From NCBI RefSeq assembly GCF_037975245.1, contig NC_092565.1, forward strand, positions 20,496,999-20,560,998: DNA of 64,000 nucleotides. Direction: 5' to 3'. Below, piece by piece: positions 11,768-23,303 of the stretch. Every line of letters begins with the position of its first letter. The first letter of the stretch is position 1. The position numbers and the translations under genes were made by a program. The stretch comes from Apostichopus japonicus. Its lineage: Eukaryota > Echinodermata > Holothuroidea > Aspidochirotida > Stichopodidae. The notes under the pieces are model-generated. The model was not told the DNA's origin and did no database searches. It worked only from the letters and a program-made list of their open reading frames with translations.

Positions 11768-12941
11768 GAAAAACTCACCTAAAGCATATACAAGAAGAAT
11801 CTTGTTCAATTTGTGAGATATTTTCACACGATAAACAAAAAAGTTGAGAAAGTCTAAAAAACTGACATCATAAAGCAAATTGTGGTCACATGGTCCAGTT
11901 GTATTCAGTATTCAGTTTATTTCGTTTCCTACAGAGTTCAAGTTTCTGTAGCATTACATGGCATTTTTATTTCACGGCAAAATGGTCTCCGAAATATAAC
12001 AATATTAAAAGCACGATATCTCGCAGAGAGAGAGAGAGAGAGTATAAGATTTTACATTTTAAAATTTTCGCTTGCAAATTGAAAACAAAATTCCAATTTG
12101 CAACATGTATAGGCAAAGTAATGGGGTCGACCGGGGCGGGTATGGGACATTTGTTGTGCAAAACCTCAAAAAATCAACTTATCATAAATTAGAAGTGAGG
12201 CTACTCTTTCTGAATGATAAAACCCTCCTTACCATTTCTTTAAAAAAAATATCGTTTGGGTATGAAATTAGGAAACTGTCATCAGAATGTGCCCCATGAT
12301 TGTTGAATAATTAACAAAAATGTTAATAAAAGGGGGCTCATTCCGAAATACTGGAATTTATGGTACAGAATACACTAACGTTCCATTTTATCTAGATGTT
12401 TTGAGTTGATTTTGCGAGATACTTTCTCAAATCAAAGACATGTGTACCACATACAATTAAAAATTTGTAGCCCCTACCTCCCCCCCCTTCACTCCCCTTC
12501 ACCCAGTTTGAACCTTCTTCCGTCACCACTGTTAGTATAACATTTACAGTACCATGTTGCGATAAGACTGCAATTATGTCGAATAGACGAATTTCATAAG
12601 TTGCGGTGAGAGATTATATTGCTTTTACTCTAGCAGGTTCGAAACTAACCGGTACACTTAATTACGTCATAAGTAATATAATTTGTTAACGCAAACTCAA
12701 TATTACATTGATTTGGTTAATGCAGGAAAGAGAGCCTTAAATACCCTCTCCCCAAGAAAACCCGCCCGCCCACTTTTTTTTGAGATAAAAGACACACAGT
12801 TACATTCCATGAATGAATATATATCTTTTTACTTTTTTCACTCTAACCTCTCTCTACACATACCCTCCCCATATAACGTTTAGGGTAGGCGTGACCTTGA
12901 CTATCAAACCAATCAGACAAATCACATGTAACCATGTGTTT

Positions 12942-12949
12942 TGACGTCA
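12942..12949. promoter_or_regulatory. Palindromic CRE (TGACGTCA) upstream of copy A
   Basis: A perfect CREB/ATF octamer about 170 bp before the predicted transcription start. The adjacent block ACGCAATTATTGCAT is conserved in copy B, but the CRE itself is changed there (TGAAGCTAATAA at the equivalent place). A CCAAT pentamer is at 12910. Confidence 0.4.
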
Positions 12950-13043
12950 TAGTACGCAATTATTGCATAGGGTAAATTTCTACGAAAAAAAGCACCTGCT
13001 ACATCCTGACCTTTTGGTAGCGTGCGTATAAACGTCACAGAAA

Positions 13044-13054
13044 GGGAACTTCCC
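13044..13054. promoter_or_regulatory. NF-kB-like site of copy A
   Basis: GGGAACTTCCC fits the Rel/NF-kB pattern GGGRNNYYCC. It lies 40 bp upstream of the TATA-like box, next to a CRE-like CACGTCAT, and is identical in copy B (33481-33491). Vertebrate IL6 promoters also combine NF-kB and CRE sites; function here is inferred. Confidence 0.5.
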
Positions 13055-13082
13055 AGTCACGTCATGCTACCGGCTTGAACAA

Positions 13083-13091
13083 GATAAAAGG
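13083..13091 (+). promoter_or_regulatory. TATA-like box of copy A
   Basis: GATAAAAGG is followed about 30 bp later by an initiator-like TCAGTAC (13113-13119), giving a 5' UTR near 100 nt. The block CGGCTTGAACAAGATAAAAG is conserved in copy B. Confidence 0.55.
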
Positions 13092-13216
13092 CATGCGTTT
13101 GATGTGTTGAATTCAGTACCACGCACTAGAGCTCAGACAAGCAGTCAAATCTTTTAGCATTCACCAACGATTATCTCGTTCAACTTTCATCGTATCATAT
13201 TTAGGACTTGTTTTTT

Positions 13217-13262
13217 ATGTCCACTGCAATAGGAATGGCGTCCACACAAATATATTCAATTG
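13217..13262 (+). CDS. Copy A exon 1 (start of signal peptide)
   Basis: Codes residues 1-15 plus one base of codon 16; donor GTAAGTTT gives a phase-1 intron of 2827 bp. A very short first coding exon ending in phase 1 is a feature of IL-6 and G-CSF genes. Confidence 0.8.
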
Positions 13263-16200
13263 GTAAGTTTTTTTGAGTTTTATACATATTCGTTCCTTGT
13301 CGTATACTGTTTTATATATCTATATTTATATATATATAGGCTTACCTATCTATTGATTGATAAGTTGTGTGCCATATGTTAGCTATAAGGCTTCACCTGT
13401 ATAATGAGATGGTGAACAAAAGAGCAGTGCAAAATTTCCAACAAATAAATTTCTGTATAACTCTAATTTTCGGGCACTTTAAGATATTATTGACGACAAA
13501 AATAGTCAAGCTGGTCCAATTTTTTATTTTTTTTTTATAAAATGCTCAACAATGTATACGGTTTTCAAACTTAAAAAACATTTCAACGTTTCGTACGCTT
13601 AAGGAAATGTAGAAGGAAATAGCCATATAAACAGCTACCCGTACACTTATTTCTATACCAGCAAAATGAATACTTGGTTTGGGCATAATGCACGCTTGGC
13701 TGATTCCCATTACCGAAAACAAAGACCAGAACTGAAATCTTAAAGTAGTGTGTTATCTCCAGTATCAATAGCATATCAACCAAAACATTCATACTTAAAA
13801 ACATTCATGACAAGGCTTCAACATTGGTTCACTTTATCATTTAACTTGAGCTATTTTTTAAAGAAATATTCAGTTTTAACTTGAAAGGCAAGGAAGACTT
13901 GCACGTAGTCCATGCTGACAATATTGATTCCATCATTGAACGCTATACATTAAATCTATAACATTGAGTAGAAAATAAAACTAACCAGATTTATCCAATG
14001 TAAAACGTCAATGTTAAACCAGTAATGTAATACTGTAGTGTATATAGATTCAATAATGATGATACAGTTAGATCTCACATTGTATAGCGAGGTATATAGA
14101 AATAGCGTATAACAGCTGTACACAAGTGTAGCCCGGTATACAATTTAACAAGACTTATTAACATGGAGTACAGGCCACAGCGTAATCATGTACTGGTATA
14201 CTTATTACCAACTCACAATCTATTCAACTTAAACAATACCGTTAATGAAACTGTAGCAGCTAGATATAACAATATCGGAATATCATTGTGGGCTGTTTCA
14301 CCCAGTTTAGCGAGACTTATCGTGAGGAGCGTGGGTCTTGAGTTATTATACTGAGAGAATGTAATAGTTGGGGTATAGGAAACTAAAACATAACACAGGT
14401 AGCTCCGTTCAATATGAACCCTAGCTTGCACCGCCGAGGACACCATCGCGGTATGAAAGGTTAGACACACGTTACGAGTGATTTACGTTGTTTGACTTCT
14501 ATCCTTCCGTCGGACATATCAAAATACACAAAGAAGAATTACCTCCTAGCGAAGAAGGGTTTGTTGGGAATTCGTATCATCATATCAAACACTAAATGGT
14601 GTTCAATTACTGCGAAGAGATATATTGCTTTATAGGGATATATTTATTATACACCAAACTCTGCATGGATGGAATGACTTTTTTTTTTCTTCTTCTTCTT
14701 CTTCTTCTTCTTTTTATCTCTCGGCTTTATGGACATAACTTTGTATCATCTTAGACGAAAAATAAACAGATACTCATTGCCAAATATGGGCATAGTCAAA
14801 AAACGTTGCTCCATCATCTAAGGCGCTTTCCTATATTTAGTGGAAAACCTTGGGTCTCTATTCAAAAGAAAGTTGAACTGTTTTCATATGAACCTCAAAG
14901 AAAAAAATGAGAGGAAAAAAAAAAATGTTTCTTGGGCATATTTTGTCTAAGTTTTTGACACCGTCTACCTTCGTGACCTTTGTCGATCTTTACGATCCCA
15001 GTAGAATCAATTATTTAGGAAATTCAACCCGGAGATGTCTCTACGGAAGGGCCTTTTTTTCTGTTCTGTTCTTTTTGTTTCCCTCTGTTGTTGCCATACG
15101 TCACGGTGAGGTGTCACGTGTTGTATTCGTAATGTATACGGATATATCTCTATTGAAGCTTCGGTATTCGACCAAATGTAAACAGATTTAAGAACCATAT
15201 CGAAGGAAGATCACATGTGTAACCTTACATTACACCGACCGTAGCTTCCGTTATCTATTCCTGTTATGTTTACTCTTCTTTTGTGTACTCATTTAAGAGA
15301 CCTTGAAACAGAGCTGTTTTGTGTTTCATCGACAAACAGTGTCTTCCGCTCTTCACAGGATATCCGCTTGCATAGCATTTGGCAATGGGGTTGAAAAAAA
15401 AATTCCATATCGTTTATCATCAAAAGTTTTCTACTATATATAGCAAAAAACGTCTGTGCACACATCTTTGTTGTGAAATACGTAGTAAAATCGCTATATT
15501 TCTGGTGATTGCTTTACCACATCCTCGCGTTTCGGCCACAATGACAGGAATGTACGCTAAAGATTTCGTCATAATATCTTCCTTGATAGTAGGCCTGCCT
15601 AGCTTGAAGTATACACAAAACATTCCAAAAGAAACTATGCACTTTCCATGTTTGGCTCATTGGCCCGTGGCGTGTATAAACAAAACTTTGTCCAGCCGGC
15701 GTTTACTGACTATTCGAAACGTGCCCTATACGTGACTTAGTATCTATATGACCCAGGAATATAATACTCCTTGTTCAAATAAAACATTCATTCAAGTCGT
15801 GTTTGAATGTAGTCGATGAGGTAATAACCCTATCAGTGTCAGATCGAAGGGAACAGACACAATGCATATCGGTGGCTTATATATTTAAAACACCACCGTT
15901 TCTAAAACAATCTCTGTCATATTATATGAGAGCAAGCTAAAAGGTGGTAAAGATAAAAAACACGTCTTTGTATTTTAGCGTCTCGAAATTCCTGTATTAA
16001 AATTCACATTCATCGACTTATTTTTTAATAATCGTCTTTTTTATTTAAAACTTATTATTAATATTATTGCTCCTTTTTTTTATTTTCAGCTTTCGTAGCA
16101 GTACTTTCAATGATATCACAGAATGTTGTCTCTAATCCCGTCCTTTCTGCACAAGAAACGTACGATTCATATGCACGGTTGGTTTGTACAACGGATAAAC

Positions 16201-18967
16201 TTTGGAGAGACGAATATCAACTGCATAGAGACTTCGTAAGTTTCTTGTTGTTTTCCTGTTTTATCACTTTTTGCTTTTCCTCTTTGCCATTTTTCCTTCG
16301 ACCCCGTAGTGATGTTGTAACGATCATTGGCATCAGGCTACACGTATAGTTGTATAAGGCTAGTTTTGTACCATAGCAACGAGCGACGAAAAAATATATT
16401 TTTATAAGCCGTGACCATATGGATATGTGCTGACATTGCCATAGTTTTACACGTTACATATCATTCATGCATGCTCGCATGTATCAACAACCATGATTTG
16501 TGATTGGGGGGGGGGTAGGGAAAAGAGAGGCGGGGTTGGGTAAAATGGTAGCACATATTAACTATTTTAATTCACTGTTTGTGCGGTCAGTTTCCAGATG
16601 AACGATGGTTTGAATTGTAAATTCTAGATAAAAGTATCGATGACTAATTGGGCCAATTTGGCCATTTTGCGGGTCCTGTGTCACGATTGAAAATTACTCT
16701 ATGATTTATGGGCTCCCAAAGTACCATTATCGTCATGAATTATTTTTCCTGCAGTACTGTTACTCAATGTAGAGATATATTATCCAATCCTGAACAGTAC
16801 TACGGAAAAAAAAATCATATATAACGGGACTGTTGTTTTGATGGACCATTTAAAATAGAGTTGATTCGTTTTTGGTATAGGAACAACCAAGAAGACCACT
16901 GTTAGATCTTGACGTCGTGATTTGAATATTCATAAATTTGAATGATGGCGATTATTTCATATTCTTCGCTTTTTATTGGCACATTATAAGTTACAATAAT
17001 TCCAGACTATAGGTTGCTTAAAACTTCTGACGTTAACATATTCAGAATTATTTTGACGATTTTCTTTCTGCTTCTCTGACAGAAGGAAGACCGAATGCCA
17101 GGAACGACAGCTACACCTGCCGTGGATGTTCCAAATCTTCTCCTGACCAGTGACATGAAAGTCTCTGAGCGTTTTCAATCAACGGTAAGCTTTTAATCTC
17201 TGGTAACCATAGAAACACTTATGTATTCTGTTTACAGCTTGAGTGAATAATAACGTCAATAGTCAATATCTTCCTTCATCATTTATTCTCTCAAACCCCT
17301 CCCCACACCCCCTCCCCACCCCCATATTTTTTATTCTCCTCCGTCTAGTGTCCTTTCTTGATTATGTCTGGCGACCCCCTAAGAAGCGGATCCATTACTT
17401 TATAAAGGAAGGGTTGGCGCTGGACTCTTTGAAGCCGACTCACCGTGTCGGCAAGAAGGGAAGGGGGGGGGGGTCTGTGAACATTATCTCCTGGTCTAAA
17501 CTCAGCTAAGGTTGCGTCAAAACAAGATTTGTGATAAATGAGGTTAAAAATGTGGTGTACACTCCACTTCCCCACCCCACCCCTATCACCATCCCATATT
17601 TACCCCTGGCCACATAGTCAGAAATATAAAACAACGACAAATTGAAACTGAATACGCAGTATGGTACAATAAAGTTATTAATATTATTACAAATTTAAAT
17701 GTGTTCTTACTTTATGTTTTCCGTTTTTGCTTCTAAAGGAGGTCGACCTGTTGGCCAATCACAGAGATTACCTGTACAACTATAAATATATTCTTCATCA
17801 CGTGATCGAAGACGAGCGGAACTCAACCAGCCCAAATAGCTTCAATTCCGATATGAACAACATCCTCTTTCTCCTAAGTAGTGCAATAGCCGACCTGGAG
17901 TATACGGTACGTATTTAATAACATCATCCGCTATATTTTCTGGTTTTTCTTTTTTTGTCTTGGTTTATCGATATTTTGACAAAATACGATACGATTATGA
18001 ATAGTATATTATTAAGTTAAGTTCGAAAAACCTTTTATTGGACAACTTCGGGTTCATCAAAAGTGACATCGAATTATTTGAAACTCTTCATTATGTGACC
18101 TATATTATGAAGTAGATATGATTTATGTGGTCGCAGTGGGGGGGGGGGTCGAAGAGAGGGAGGGGTTGATGGTATGGCATGAGGTGAGAGAGTTCGGGAT
18201 ACGGAAGGTGCGAAGATCTATGATCGGTGAATGGGTGGAGATAAAACAGGTCTGTTTTATCATTCATCTAATCATCTCTGGGCTCGCAGTGGGGGGGGGG
18301 GGGTTAATCGGACGGGGAAGCTTGAGGTGGGAGGGTACGGATAACTGTAATGGGTGGAGATATGACAGAATTATTTTCTATTCATGTAATCATCGTGCGA
18401 AGATCTATGATCGGTGAATGGGTGGAGATAAAACAGGTCTGTTTTATCATTCATCTAATCATCTCTGGGCTCGCAGCGGGGGGGGGGGGGTAATCGGACG
18501 GGGTAGCTTGAGGTGGGAGGGTGCGGATAACTGTAATGAGTGGAGATATGACAGAATTATTTTCTATTCATGTAATCATCGTCTGGATTAAATTAGATTT
18601 CCTCGAGATAATTGTTAAAACTACCCACCCATATTCCAGCCCATCCCTCCTCCCCTTCTCCCCTCCACCCTTATTCCACCCGCCCTGTCAAAAGTACTGT
18701 TCTAAAACTTTCACGAACGTGTCTTCATTGTTTTAATTACAGATGATTCATCTCGGCCACCATTCAAAAACAACTTCCTCCGTACCGGAAACTGACCGTC
18801 CATCATTTGATCCTCAATGGGAGAAGAATGCTTTCAACCGTTATCAAAGAGATCTGTATGTCCTGAGTGAAATGGAGGTGCATCTTCAAAAAGCAGTTCA
18901 GGATTTTAGTTCTTGGAGGGATAGATACATCGAAATAAGCACAGTACCATACAGCTGCGAACAATAA
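13217..18967 (+). CDS. Cytokine-like gene copy A: secreted four-helix protein, IL-6/G-CSF-type architecture
   Basis: Five coding exons (13217-13262, 16090-16235, 17083-17184, 17739-17906, 18743-18967) with canonical GT-AG introns in phases 1, 0, 0, 0 give a 228-residue protein. An in-frame TAG at 13202 precedes Met1; Met7 has a better start context and may be used instead. Residues 7-30 form a signal peptide (hydrophobic core IAFVAVLSMI). Predicted amphipathic helices: A 36-64, B 100-124, C 133-153, D 183-218. Residues 65-98 form a long AB loop and 155-182 a CD loop. Cys48 (helix A) and Cys226 (C-terminus) could pair; N126-S-T is a glycosylation sequon. Length, helix placement per exon and intron phases match IL-6 and G-CSF genes. 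The expected role is a secreted ligand for a gp130/domeless-type receptor signalling through JAK-STAT. A non-cytokine helical secreted protein remains possible. No family match could be tested here. Confidence 0.8.
13510..15440. other. Left-arm-only block inside copy A intron 1
   Basis: About 1.9 kb with no counterpart in the right arm, where the flanking sequences meet near 32630-32641. It is either inserted in A or deleted in B. It contains a (CTT)n tract at 14690-14712 and short ORFs, but no recognised transposon ends. Confidence 0.6.
16090..16235 (+). CDS. Copy A exon 2 (signal peptide and helix A)
   Basis: Acceptor TTTTCAG, donor GTAAGTTT. Residues 16-64 include the rest of the signal peptide and an amphipathic helix with hydrophobic positions Y43, L46/V47, L53/W54, Y58, F64. 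Cys48 lies in this helix. Confidence 0.85.
17083..17184 (+). CDS. Copy A exon 3 (AB loop)
   Basis: A 34-codon exon (residues 65-98), phase 0 on both sides, rich in Pro, Thr and Ser and not helical in its first half. It is the most divergent exon between the two copies (7 amino acid changes, 2 silent changes). Confidence 0.82.
17739..17906 (+). CDS. Copy A exon 4 (helices B and C)
   Basis: 56 codons, phase 0 on both sides. Helix B has hydrophobics at L103, L110, Y113, L117, V120/I121. Helix C has a heptad-like series F133, M137, I140/L141, L144, I148, L151. They are joined by a short loop with sequon N126-S-T. Two helices on one exon matches IL-6 exon 4. Confidence 0.85.
18208..18582. repeat. 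187-bp tandem duplication in copy A intron 4
   Basis: Two adjacent copies of a 187-bp segment containing GATCTATGATCGGTGAATGG and a poly-G run. Copy B has a single, more diverged version (about 28150-28320), so the duplication arose in A after the arms separated. Confidence 0.85.
18743..18967 (+). CDS. Copy A exon 5 (CD loop, helix D, stop)
   Basis: Acceptor TTAATTACAG. 74 codons (residues 155-228) then TAA. Helix D runs from about residue 183 with hydrophobics F185, L192, L195, M198, L202, V206, F209, W212. A final helix beginning F-x-R with Leu at about seven-residue spacing resembles G-CSF/CNTF helix D in pattern. The C-terminus ends in YSCEQ. Confidence 0.88.
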   Translation: MIHLGHHSKTTSSVPETDRPSFDPQWEKNAFNRYQRDLYVLSEMEVHLQKAVQDFSSWRDRYIEISTVPYSCEQ

Positions 18968-19002
18968 GGATCACCGATTTGATATGATGACGGTACAAGT
19001 TG

Positions 19003-19130
19003 ATTATTTATTTATTTATCTATTTATTAAAGGAATAATTGTCTTTCAAAGTGTATTTTGTTACTGACAAAACTACAAGTGACTATATATTATAACTTAT
19101 TTATTTATTTGTTTATTTATTTAATACTTT
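19003..19130 (+). promoter_or_regulatory. AU-rich element in copy A 3' UTR
   Basis: Overlapping ATTTA pentamers at 19006-19018 and 19022-19026, with a second cluster at 19096-19125. Overlapping AUUUA motifs destabilise many vertebrate cytokine mRNAs (GM-CSF, IL-6). The first cluster is conserved in copy B. It begins 36 nt after the stop codon. Confidence 0.6.
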
Positions 19131-21454
19131 CATCCTTTCATTTTGAAAGTTTACGTATACAAAGTTTACGAATTTTTTTTCAAGGTATACAGATTTGGTA
19201 TGAAAAATGTGTGTGAAGGTGAGACCTATAAGTGAGGTGTAAAATCAAGTCCAAGACAATTTTTGCATCTTCTTATGTGGACACTGGGGAAGGGGATTCT
19301 TTAAATCAAATATATATATATATTTATTTTGGTAATATGCTTACCAAGTCTACTACAACAATATTTTTATACATTTTACTCAGAAATATACACAGCCCGA
19401 TTCTAACAGAAAGTTGGACATAGATATTAAGTTAACCAATATGCTCTTAGCCAACTCAGAGAACCTTTTTGATTGTGTTCGTGTCGTCTTTTACTGGATA
19501 AGTATAGCTTAGAGTTATGGGAGTTACTAGCTATAAGAAAATATGCACAAACTATGGCCATGTTATTCTTTTCTTGCCATGCACAAGTGCTCTTAATTTG
19601 TACCATTTTCCAGAAAACGCAAACCACAAAAAACCCACAAAAAAACAAAACAAAAGGCTGCTTCTTAATTCAAATTCAAACTTTATCAAATTGAAGTGTA
19701 ATAACCAACGAGTTTTGGCCCATTCTTTGTATTTTGGATGAAATTTATACAAGCATATGTATTCACGAATGTCTTCCAGTGTACTAAGTGGATATATTTG
19801 TCCATCTGTTACATTATATGATATTTTTATTGTTTTTTTTTTTGGGGGGGGGGGGGCAAAAGATAATACATTACTTTATCTATAGATGTTTAATGACATT
19901 TTAAACCATTTTTCCATGATGTTTATAATTATTTATCTATTTATTTATTCGTTTATTTATTCATTGCTTAATTATTAATAATTTATTTTGGACAGTGTGT
20001 GTACGATAGGCCTATGTTTCTTTACGTATGTATTTCATTATTTAATGAAAAGCTTCTAAAAAGTGTCTTATTTAGACGACACGTTTCTAACTTATATTAC
20101 TTATGATCCTTTTCTTTATATATTTTTGTACTGATTTTTTACTTCATTATATATTCATTTCATATTTGCTTTTGTAAATATTCCTTCCATCCGCGGTAAA
20201 GGTATCTCATGTTACTTTTCATATGCGGGTGTAGATGTTAAACTCTATGGAGCCATGCGTTGCATCAACGTATTGAACCGTATGAATTTGTATGTCGTTT
20301 ATACGGACAATAAGTTATATTTTCAACGTTATAGCCAAAACGGCGTAATATCATATATCACAAGTTAGTTAAACAGTAAATAAAATACAAGCAATAACGA
20401 ATGAAGAGTTTGATATTTTAACTTCACAATAACAGCTACTGCATAATATCATTCATATTTCACGAGATTTTATTTAAATTGCCTTAGTGTTGGGAGATAC
20501 ACGATTTGTTTATTTATTATTATTATTGGTATAAAGGCCTATAAAAGCTATTGAAAGTACACAGTTGTTTAGAAAAGAAGAAGATATGATCAAATTAATA
20601 GATATTTCAGAGCGTCGCTATTTAAATCTTTAGAAATCTGCTTTTTATAATTGAAAAAAAAACGAATAGGAAAAAAATATAATAAAAAATATAATAAATA
20701 AAAAATATGGTACTTTATATCTGGAGAGCTTGTACAATCAAAGGTTGTTATTTTATGTAAACTATATAAAAGATTCCCACTTTAAATTGATCGATTATTA
20801 AATAATGCCATCAGCTTGACACGTGATATTGAACAAATGTCTCATCCATTTCAAACGCGAAGCCGATCGTTAATTGAAAAAAGCAATACATAATTTAACC
20901 TTTATATATTTATATATATTTAAACCGAGAGTTTTTATTGTAATAGCGATTTCGCATTACTAACTTGATTTTGTGAATACAATAAAAATGAGCAGGCAAT
21001 ACACTTTCTCTTTTCGTTTCTTCTTAAGTTAGTTTATTTCCAAATACTTCTAAAGTTAACTGGTATCAGGGACTCCATGATGCGGATTCATACAGCAATG
21101 AGTCGCAGTGGCCCCAACTCGAAGACGTAATAAAAAGGCCTTATACAATCTTAATAATAGTTGGAAAATTTGTGATTTTGGTTACAAAAAACATGACGTT
21201 AGCACTCCCGTGTTCATATCGGGAGGTAACTTCCAACTATGTATGTATTCCCTCCCCTCCCCCTCCCCCGCCCTCTCCCCTCTGCCAATTAATATTTTAA
21301 ATTGCGGCCCGATTGCCGTGATGTTGACCATGGTACTGAGACTGGGCGAGAGAGCATAGCAAAGCGGTGAGATACGTGTGTAGTGCTCGGCTCATTATAA
21401 ACAAAAGGAGACCAGAATGAAACGGGAAATATAGCCCTAAACTAAAATTGCATT
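19131..21454. other. 3' flank of copy A, no further gene
   Basis: AT-rich DNA conserved with the right arm (25278-27690). The 3' end of the transcript is not certain; AATAAA occurs near 20377, so a long 3' UTR of about 1.4 kb is possible. More ATTTA motifs occur at 19925-19960. Confidence 0.5.
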
Positions 21455-21565
21455 TGCCTGCACATACTCAGTATCACGTAGTGCTTGCAGTATTAAGAAG
21501 AACTATGCAAATACGCCGTATTCTAATGAGCGCGGAGTGCTTGCAGTATAAGGAAGAACGTTTAG
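21455..21565 (-). repeat. Single satellite unit in the left arm
   Basis: About one unit of the 112-113-bp sequence that is expanded to 15 units in the right arm (23640-25277), in the opposite orientation (CGTAGTGCTTGCAGTATTA, GAGTGCTTGCAGTATAAGGA). It represents the unamplified state. Confidence 0.75.
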
Positions 21566-22589
21566 GTTGTTCATGGTGTTATTGTTTGGGCGAGCAACAC
21601 ACCAGGCCTCAGGGAATATAGTCATGTAGGTACCTACAAAGTGATGGCGCTTGTGAGCGCCGTGATTTGTTCAGAATAAGTTGGCTACGCAGCTAGCCTC
21701 TGAAACTGCAAATGTCCATATGAAACTTTTAAGTTTCAACGTCCAGTCATGTAGGTATCGTTCACTTACCAGTAATGCCAATATTGTAGAGCGCACGCGC
21801 ACTACAATAATTACCGTATAGCTTGACGAAATCATCAACCAACTGTATAGGAATAACAAACCCACAGATTACGGTCAACAAACGCTGTCCTTTTCGATAA
21901 ATATCGGTGTTATTATCTTAGAAAGCTGTACTTTCTATAACCAACTAAAATGCACCTTTTTATATCATCTATACAATCATCCAATACTAGCTTTATAAGT
22001 TATGATAGGGGAAGTCTATATATATAATCAACATAGATTTCTGTCATAGAGTACTAATTACGAATGGGCTGACGATATAAGTTGCTTGAGTGGGAAGGTC
22101 TTACTGCAATCCAAGGAAACCCAAGCCGGGCTCCAACCAGTTATTACCTTCAATTTCAAATACCGCGCATACATACAGCGCTTTTACCTTTACCAAAACT
22201 AACTGTAATATGCTGGTGGTATGAGTTCCCTTTTATAGCCGAACAATGGATTTAGATTACCGTTTTATTGATGAACCTTATACAACCTTCGCGAGGAATC
22301 GGGAAAAGATGGGTTATCTCATATTACAAGAGATAGATAGATAGAGAGAGATGGGGAAGGAGGGGGGGGGGGCAGTTTACTAATATTTATAGTAGTTCAT
22401 AATAGAATAGCCATGCACCATAGAGTTAGTTACACTATTGAGATATTCAGTGTGTTTTCTCTCTGACATTTAACATTGTGATCAAACCCGTGAGAAATGT
22501 CGGGTTAAAAGTCATGGAAGGGGAAACTTTTTTCTCTTTTAGGTAGCTTAGCCTCATTCATATAAGCCCCAAGCTAAAACCATGGAGCT

Positions 22590-22825
22590 TTAAAGGTAGT
22601 CTGTATAGGCCCAAAATATAGCAAGAAGTTTTCAGAATGTATTTTCCTGGAGGTCTTCACTCTCCAAATTGTTCTCAGACATTTTTAAGGAACACACAAG
22701 ATGACTGAATGTCCCAGTGAGGAAAATTTCCTCGAAGGTTGTAATAAAACAATTTAATAATTTTGACCAAAGGTGACCATATTTGAATATCTAGCATATT
22801 TGGGGCCAATACAGGATACCTTTAA
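22590..22825 (-). mobile_element. TTAA-flanked MITE, copy 2
   Basis: The reverse-orientation copy of the 4856-5109 family, 236 bp, with TTAA at both ends and inverted termini AGGTAGTCTGTATAGGCCC and GGGGCCAATACAGGATACCT. Confidence 0.65.
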
Positions 22826-23164
22826 TTGGAACAACCACGTCCAAACGCACTGTAATACACTATACATGCATATACCTAACAGTATACCGACTGTTCACTT
22901 TAGTATTGTGTTGTGTGCCGTATTAATAGATGCATGGGTAGTAGAAGTTATTCAAGCGTATAACAACATTATGTTCCCCACCCTCACCCCCACCCACACC
23001 ACTACCCCCATCCACACCACTACCCCCATCCACACCACTACCCTATTTGCCCGACCACCAACAAATAGTAGAGGACGCGAATATTGTGCTCTTTCTTAAT
23101 TTGTAATCGTTTTTTTCTGGGGGGGGGGGGGCAGAGAGTTAATCCATTGGTAACAGAGTTATAA

Positions 23165-23303
23165 ATCCAGTACGACAACATGAGCACCAGTACACGTACA
23201 ATCACCCTTGGTATGAGTACGAATACGACAACATGAGTACAAGTATAATTACCCTTGGTATGAGTACGAATACGACAAAATGAGTACAAGTATAATTACC
23301 CTT
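23165..23303. repeat. Short direct repeat of 47-53 bp
   Basis: Roughly 2.5 units built on ACGACAACATGAGTACAAGT and ACCCTTGGTATGAGTACGAA. Confidence 0.75.

Larger units (their letters stand above)
8970..21845 (+). repeat. Left arm of large inverted repeat (palindrome)
   Basis: The reverse complement of this arm recurs in the right arm (23305-41280). Anchor pairs by eye: 9068-9210 with 41060-41205; 9330-9800 with 39450-39930; 9960-11460 with 34960-37500; 11760-13510 with 32640-34830; 15440-16520 with 31575-32625; 16530-21840 with 23305-30060. Exons differ by about 4%, non-coding DNA by more. Blocks present only here are the MITE at 11461-11759 and about 13510-15440. Copy A of the cytokine-like gene sits inside. 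Whether the arms are linked in the genome or are two haplotypes joined in assembly cannot be told from sequence. Confidence 0.9.

Noticed and set aside
12121-12540. Possible hAT-like element in both arms (CAGTGGTGGCGGAAG end near 12525 and 34079)
   Set aside because: I could not find a convincing second terminus or target duplication.
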